From Gammaproteobacteria bacterium (lineage in GTDB: Bacteria > Pseudomonadota > Gammaproteobacteria > Steroidobacterales > Steroidobacteraceae): a DNA stretch of 64,000 nucleotides. The notes under the pieces are model-generated. The model worked only from the letters and a program-made list of their open reading frames with translations, had not been told where the DNA came from and made no database searches. The first letter of the stretch is position 1. The number at the start of each line of letters is the position of its first letter. Made by a program: the position numbers and the translations under genes. This document shows positions 61,912 through 64,000 of this stretch, one piece after another. The DNA lies in NCBI GenBank assembly GCA_027459765.1, contig DAIDHD010000051.1:97852-161851 (forward strand). Reading direction: 5' to 3'.

Positions 61912-64000
61912 TCAGAACTTGTAGGAGAGGTCGAGACCGATGGTGCGCGGTTGATTCGTGACCACCCGGTTCAGGGACGGAATGATGTATGCGAACGCCT
62001 CGGTGTTGATGCCGAGGTCGGCGTGGGTGTTGGTGAGGTTGTCCGCGAACACGAACGCCGACACCTTCGAGCCGATCAAACCGACGCGCATGCCGACGAG
62101 ATCGTACGAGGGCAAGGTCGCATAGGTGTATGAAATGTCGGTCGACTGCCCCACGTAGGAGTTCGTGATCCGCGCGCTCGCCTTGTACTCCGCGGAAATC
62201 GGCTTCTCGTAGGTGAGCGAAGCGGTCTCGGTGTACTTCGGTATGTTGAGCAGGTTGAGGCCGCTCACCAGCGCCGGATCCTGCGCGGTGAGGTTGGCGT
62301 TCGGCGACGTGAGCGTCGCGTGCGTGTACGTGCCCGTCAACGTGAAGGTGAGTTGCGGCGTGATGAGGGCGGTCACCTCGAGTTCCGGCCCGTACGAGGC
62401 CGCGTTACCGGCGTTCTCCGTGAGCGGGTAGCCGCAGGGCTGGTTGATGGTCTGTTGCACACCGTTCCACTTGATGTAGTACACGTCGGCATTGACGATG
62501 AGGCGACGGTCGAAGAACCGCGCCTTCTCGCCGATCTCGTAGTTCCAGGTGTTGTCGGAACTGTAGGTCTCGGTGTTGATGTTGCACAGGCTTGCGGGAA
62601 TCTGCTGGTTGATGCCACCCGGGCGGAAGCCCCGCGCCACGGTGCCGTACACCGTCACGTCCTTGGTGGGTTCGTAGGAAAGCGTGGCCTTGGGATTGGC
62701 GCCGCTGTTCTGCTGCCGGAACGAGTTCTGGATGGTGGAAGCGTTGCCCGAGCCGGCCAGGATGCCGGCGGTCTCCTCGTCGGCGCGGCTGTCGAATTTG
62801 TACAGCCGCAGGCCCGCGGTCAACTTCCACGCCTCCGTGAATGCGAACGTGCCCTCCCCGAACAGCGCCTCCTGTTTGATGTGATACGGATTGTGGGCCT
62901 GATAGATGATGCCGTTCGGATTGCCCGCGAGCGAACCGACCGTCGCCAGCGCGAAGGCGGTGGAGCGGTTGTCCTCGGCGAAGATCGACTCGAAGTTGGA
63001 GAAGAACGCGCCGGCGATCCACTGCAGACGGCCCGGGCCGTTCGAGGCGAGCCGGATCTCCTCGCTCCACTGACGGGTCGAGTCCACCTCGGAGAACGGG
63101 ACCGGATAAAACGTGGGCAGCGTCGCGCCCAGCAATCCGGCGAAGCTGTACAGGGACTCGGCGGTATCCGTGGTCTGGCTCTCCTCGCGGGAGTAGTACG
63201 CGGTGGCGGAGGTCAGGTCGGCGAAGCCCATGTCGTAGGTCATGGTGAGACCGTACAGCCTGAACTCGTCGTAGATGGGCTCGAAGTTGTTGTAGGGCTG
63301 ATAGCGTGCGTTGGTGATGCCGGGCGGGCTGTCGTATTCGCTGTAGCCACCCATGTTGATCTTCTGGTACATCACCAGCGCATCGATCTTGAGGTCATCG
63401 CTCGGCTTGCCGAGGACCTCGGCGCGTGCTCCCTGCAGGCGCTCCCAGTTGGTCCGCGGGACCACGGCCGTCGGCGTCACCGCGGTCACGTCGCCGCGCG
63501 TGCAGCCCGGCCACCCGGGTCCGCAGGAACCCGGGTTGGTCGGCACCGGGAAATTCGCGCCCTCGACGATCCGGTTGATCCAGCCGTCGGTGTACTTGTC
63601 GGTGGCGACCACGCGGGCGGCGAGCTTATCGTCGATCAACGGCAGGTTGAGCATGAGATTGCCGCCGCGGTTGAAGCCGCCGCCATCGGTACCTGAGCCG
63701 ATGAACTGGGTCGCGCCGGAGAAACTGTTCATCACCGGTTCGCTAGTCACGAGCTTGACCGTGCCGCCCATGGACCCCGAGCCGTAGAGCGTGCCCTGGG
63801 GGCCGCGCAGCACCTCGACCCGATTCAGGTCGAAGAGATCCGGGTCGACCACCACCTTGCCGACCAGCGCCGCGGCCGGCGGACTCAGCGGATAGTCGTT
63901 GAGATAGAAACCCACGGTGGGTGCGGCGCCTCCGGAGGAGGACAGGCCGCGCATCTCGAGTTCGGTCTGGCCGGGACCGGCCGTTCGCTGCGAGAGTCCC
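61912..64000 (-). CDS. TonB-dependent receptor (third; N-terminus beyond window)
   Basis: 696 visible codons of an outer-membrane receptor. The frame is open to the window end, so the signal peptide and TonB box are outside. The visible plug includes GLSQRTAGPGQTELEMRGLS, VEVLRGPQGTLYGSGSMGG, matching the catecholate or steroid-type receptors common in Proteobacteria. The barrel ends GLDLSYKF with a terminal Phe. It is more typical of the iron/vitamin receptor type (RGPQGTLYG) than the first two receptors. It is unlinked to oxygenases. Confidence 0.94.
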   Translation of the reverse strand, partial: GLSQRTAGPGQTELEMRGLSSSGGAAPTVGFYLNDYPLSPPAAALVGKVVVDPDLFDLNRVEVLRGPQGTLYGSGSMGGTVKLVTSEPVMNSFSGATQFIGSGTDGGGFNRGGNLMLNLPLIDDKLAARVVATDKYTDGWINRIVEGANFPVPTNPGSCGPGWPGCTRGDVTAVTPTAVVPRTNWERLQGARAEVLGKPSDDLKIDALVMYQKINMGGYSEYDSPPGITNARYQPYNNFEPIYDEFRLYGLTMTYDMGFADLTSATAYYSREESQTTDTAESLYSFAGLLGATLPTFYPVPFSEVDSTRQWSEEIRLASNGPGRLQWIAGAFFSNFESIFAEDNRSTAFALATVGSLAGNPNGIIYQAHNPYHIKQEALFGEGTFAFTEAWKLTAGLRLYKFDSRADEETAGILAGSGNASTIQNSFRQQNSGANPKATLSYEPTKDVTVYGTVARGFRPGGINQQIPASLCNINTETYSSDNTWNYEIGEKARFFDRRLIVNADVYYIKWNGVQQTINQPCGYPLTENAGNAASYGPELEVTALITPQLTFTLTGTYTHATLTSPNANLTAQDPALVSGLNLLNIPKYTETASLTYEKPISAEYKASARITNSYVGQSTDISYTYATLPSYDLVGMRVGLIGSKVSAFVFADNLTNTHADLGINTEAFAYIIPSLNRVVTNQPRTIGLDLSYKF

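Overview
The window looks like chromosomal DNA of a high-GC Gammaproteobacterium. TtcA, class I fructose-bisphosphatase, MAPEG, OmpA, three large TonB-dependent receptors and a 2-oxoglutarate oxygenase/sulfotransferase repertoire suggest a relative of Steroidobacteraceae, Nevskiales or Xanthomonadales. This placement is inferred from gene content only. No rRNA, tRNA, CRISPR array or integrase was seen.

Region 1 (1-16.7 kb) is mostly housekeeping: a UvrD-type helicase cut by the window edge, a small kinase divergent from a NUDIX hydrolase, three unknown genes, a HAD phosphatase and an exported S9 peptidase. A tightly overlapped five-gene operon (13480 down to 7540) follows, encoding an M32 carboxypeptidase, TtcA, a phosphatase-like/ADP-ribosylglycohydrolase fusion, a zinc metallopeptidase and an ATP-grasp ligase. 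Two head-to-head lipoprotein genes, a DUF192 protein and an OmpA-like protein complete the region.

Region 2 (16.8-33.6 kb) is an accessory-looking island. It holds a PKHD hydroxylase, a second 2OG-Fe(II) oxygenase, a sulfotransferase-like protein, two TPR-sulfotransferases, a TPR-aspartyl/asparaginyl hydroxylase with a coupled lipoprotein, and two TonB-dependent receptors. It may be an uncharacterised uptake or modification system. A complete group IIC intron sits directly behind the terminator of the second receptor; its 5' boundary is supported by a 7-nt EBS1-IBS1 match.

Region 3 (33.9-37.9 kb) is ordinary: a DUF1295 membrane protein, an exported unknown, fbp, a glutathione S-transferase and a GIY-YIG-like protein.

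Region 4 (38.0-53.2 kb) is one 15-kb polycistron on the minus strand. It runs ssb, virB2, B3, B4, B5, B6, a VirB7-like lipoprotein, B8, B9, B10, B11, virD4, a membrane protein, a second virD4, a Cys-rich protein, a MobA-type relaxase and a phosphoribosyltransferase. No integrase, replication gene or cargo is visible. A perfect palindrome upstream of ssb could be its operator.

Region 5 (53.3-64 kb) carries an ABC exporter, a di-heme cytochrome c, a GNAT acetyltransferase, an outer-membrane-type protein, a RgpF-like glycan protein, a MASE1-like/PAS sensor histidine kinase, a MAPEG protein, a mannose-1-phosphate guanylyltransferase-like protein and a third TonB receptor cut by the window end.
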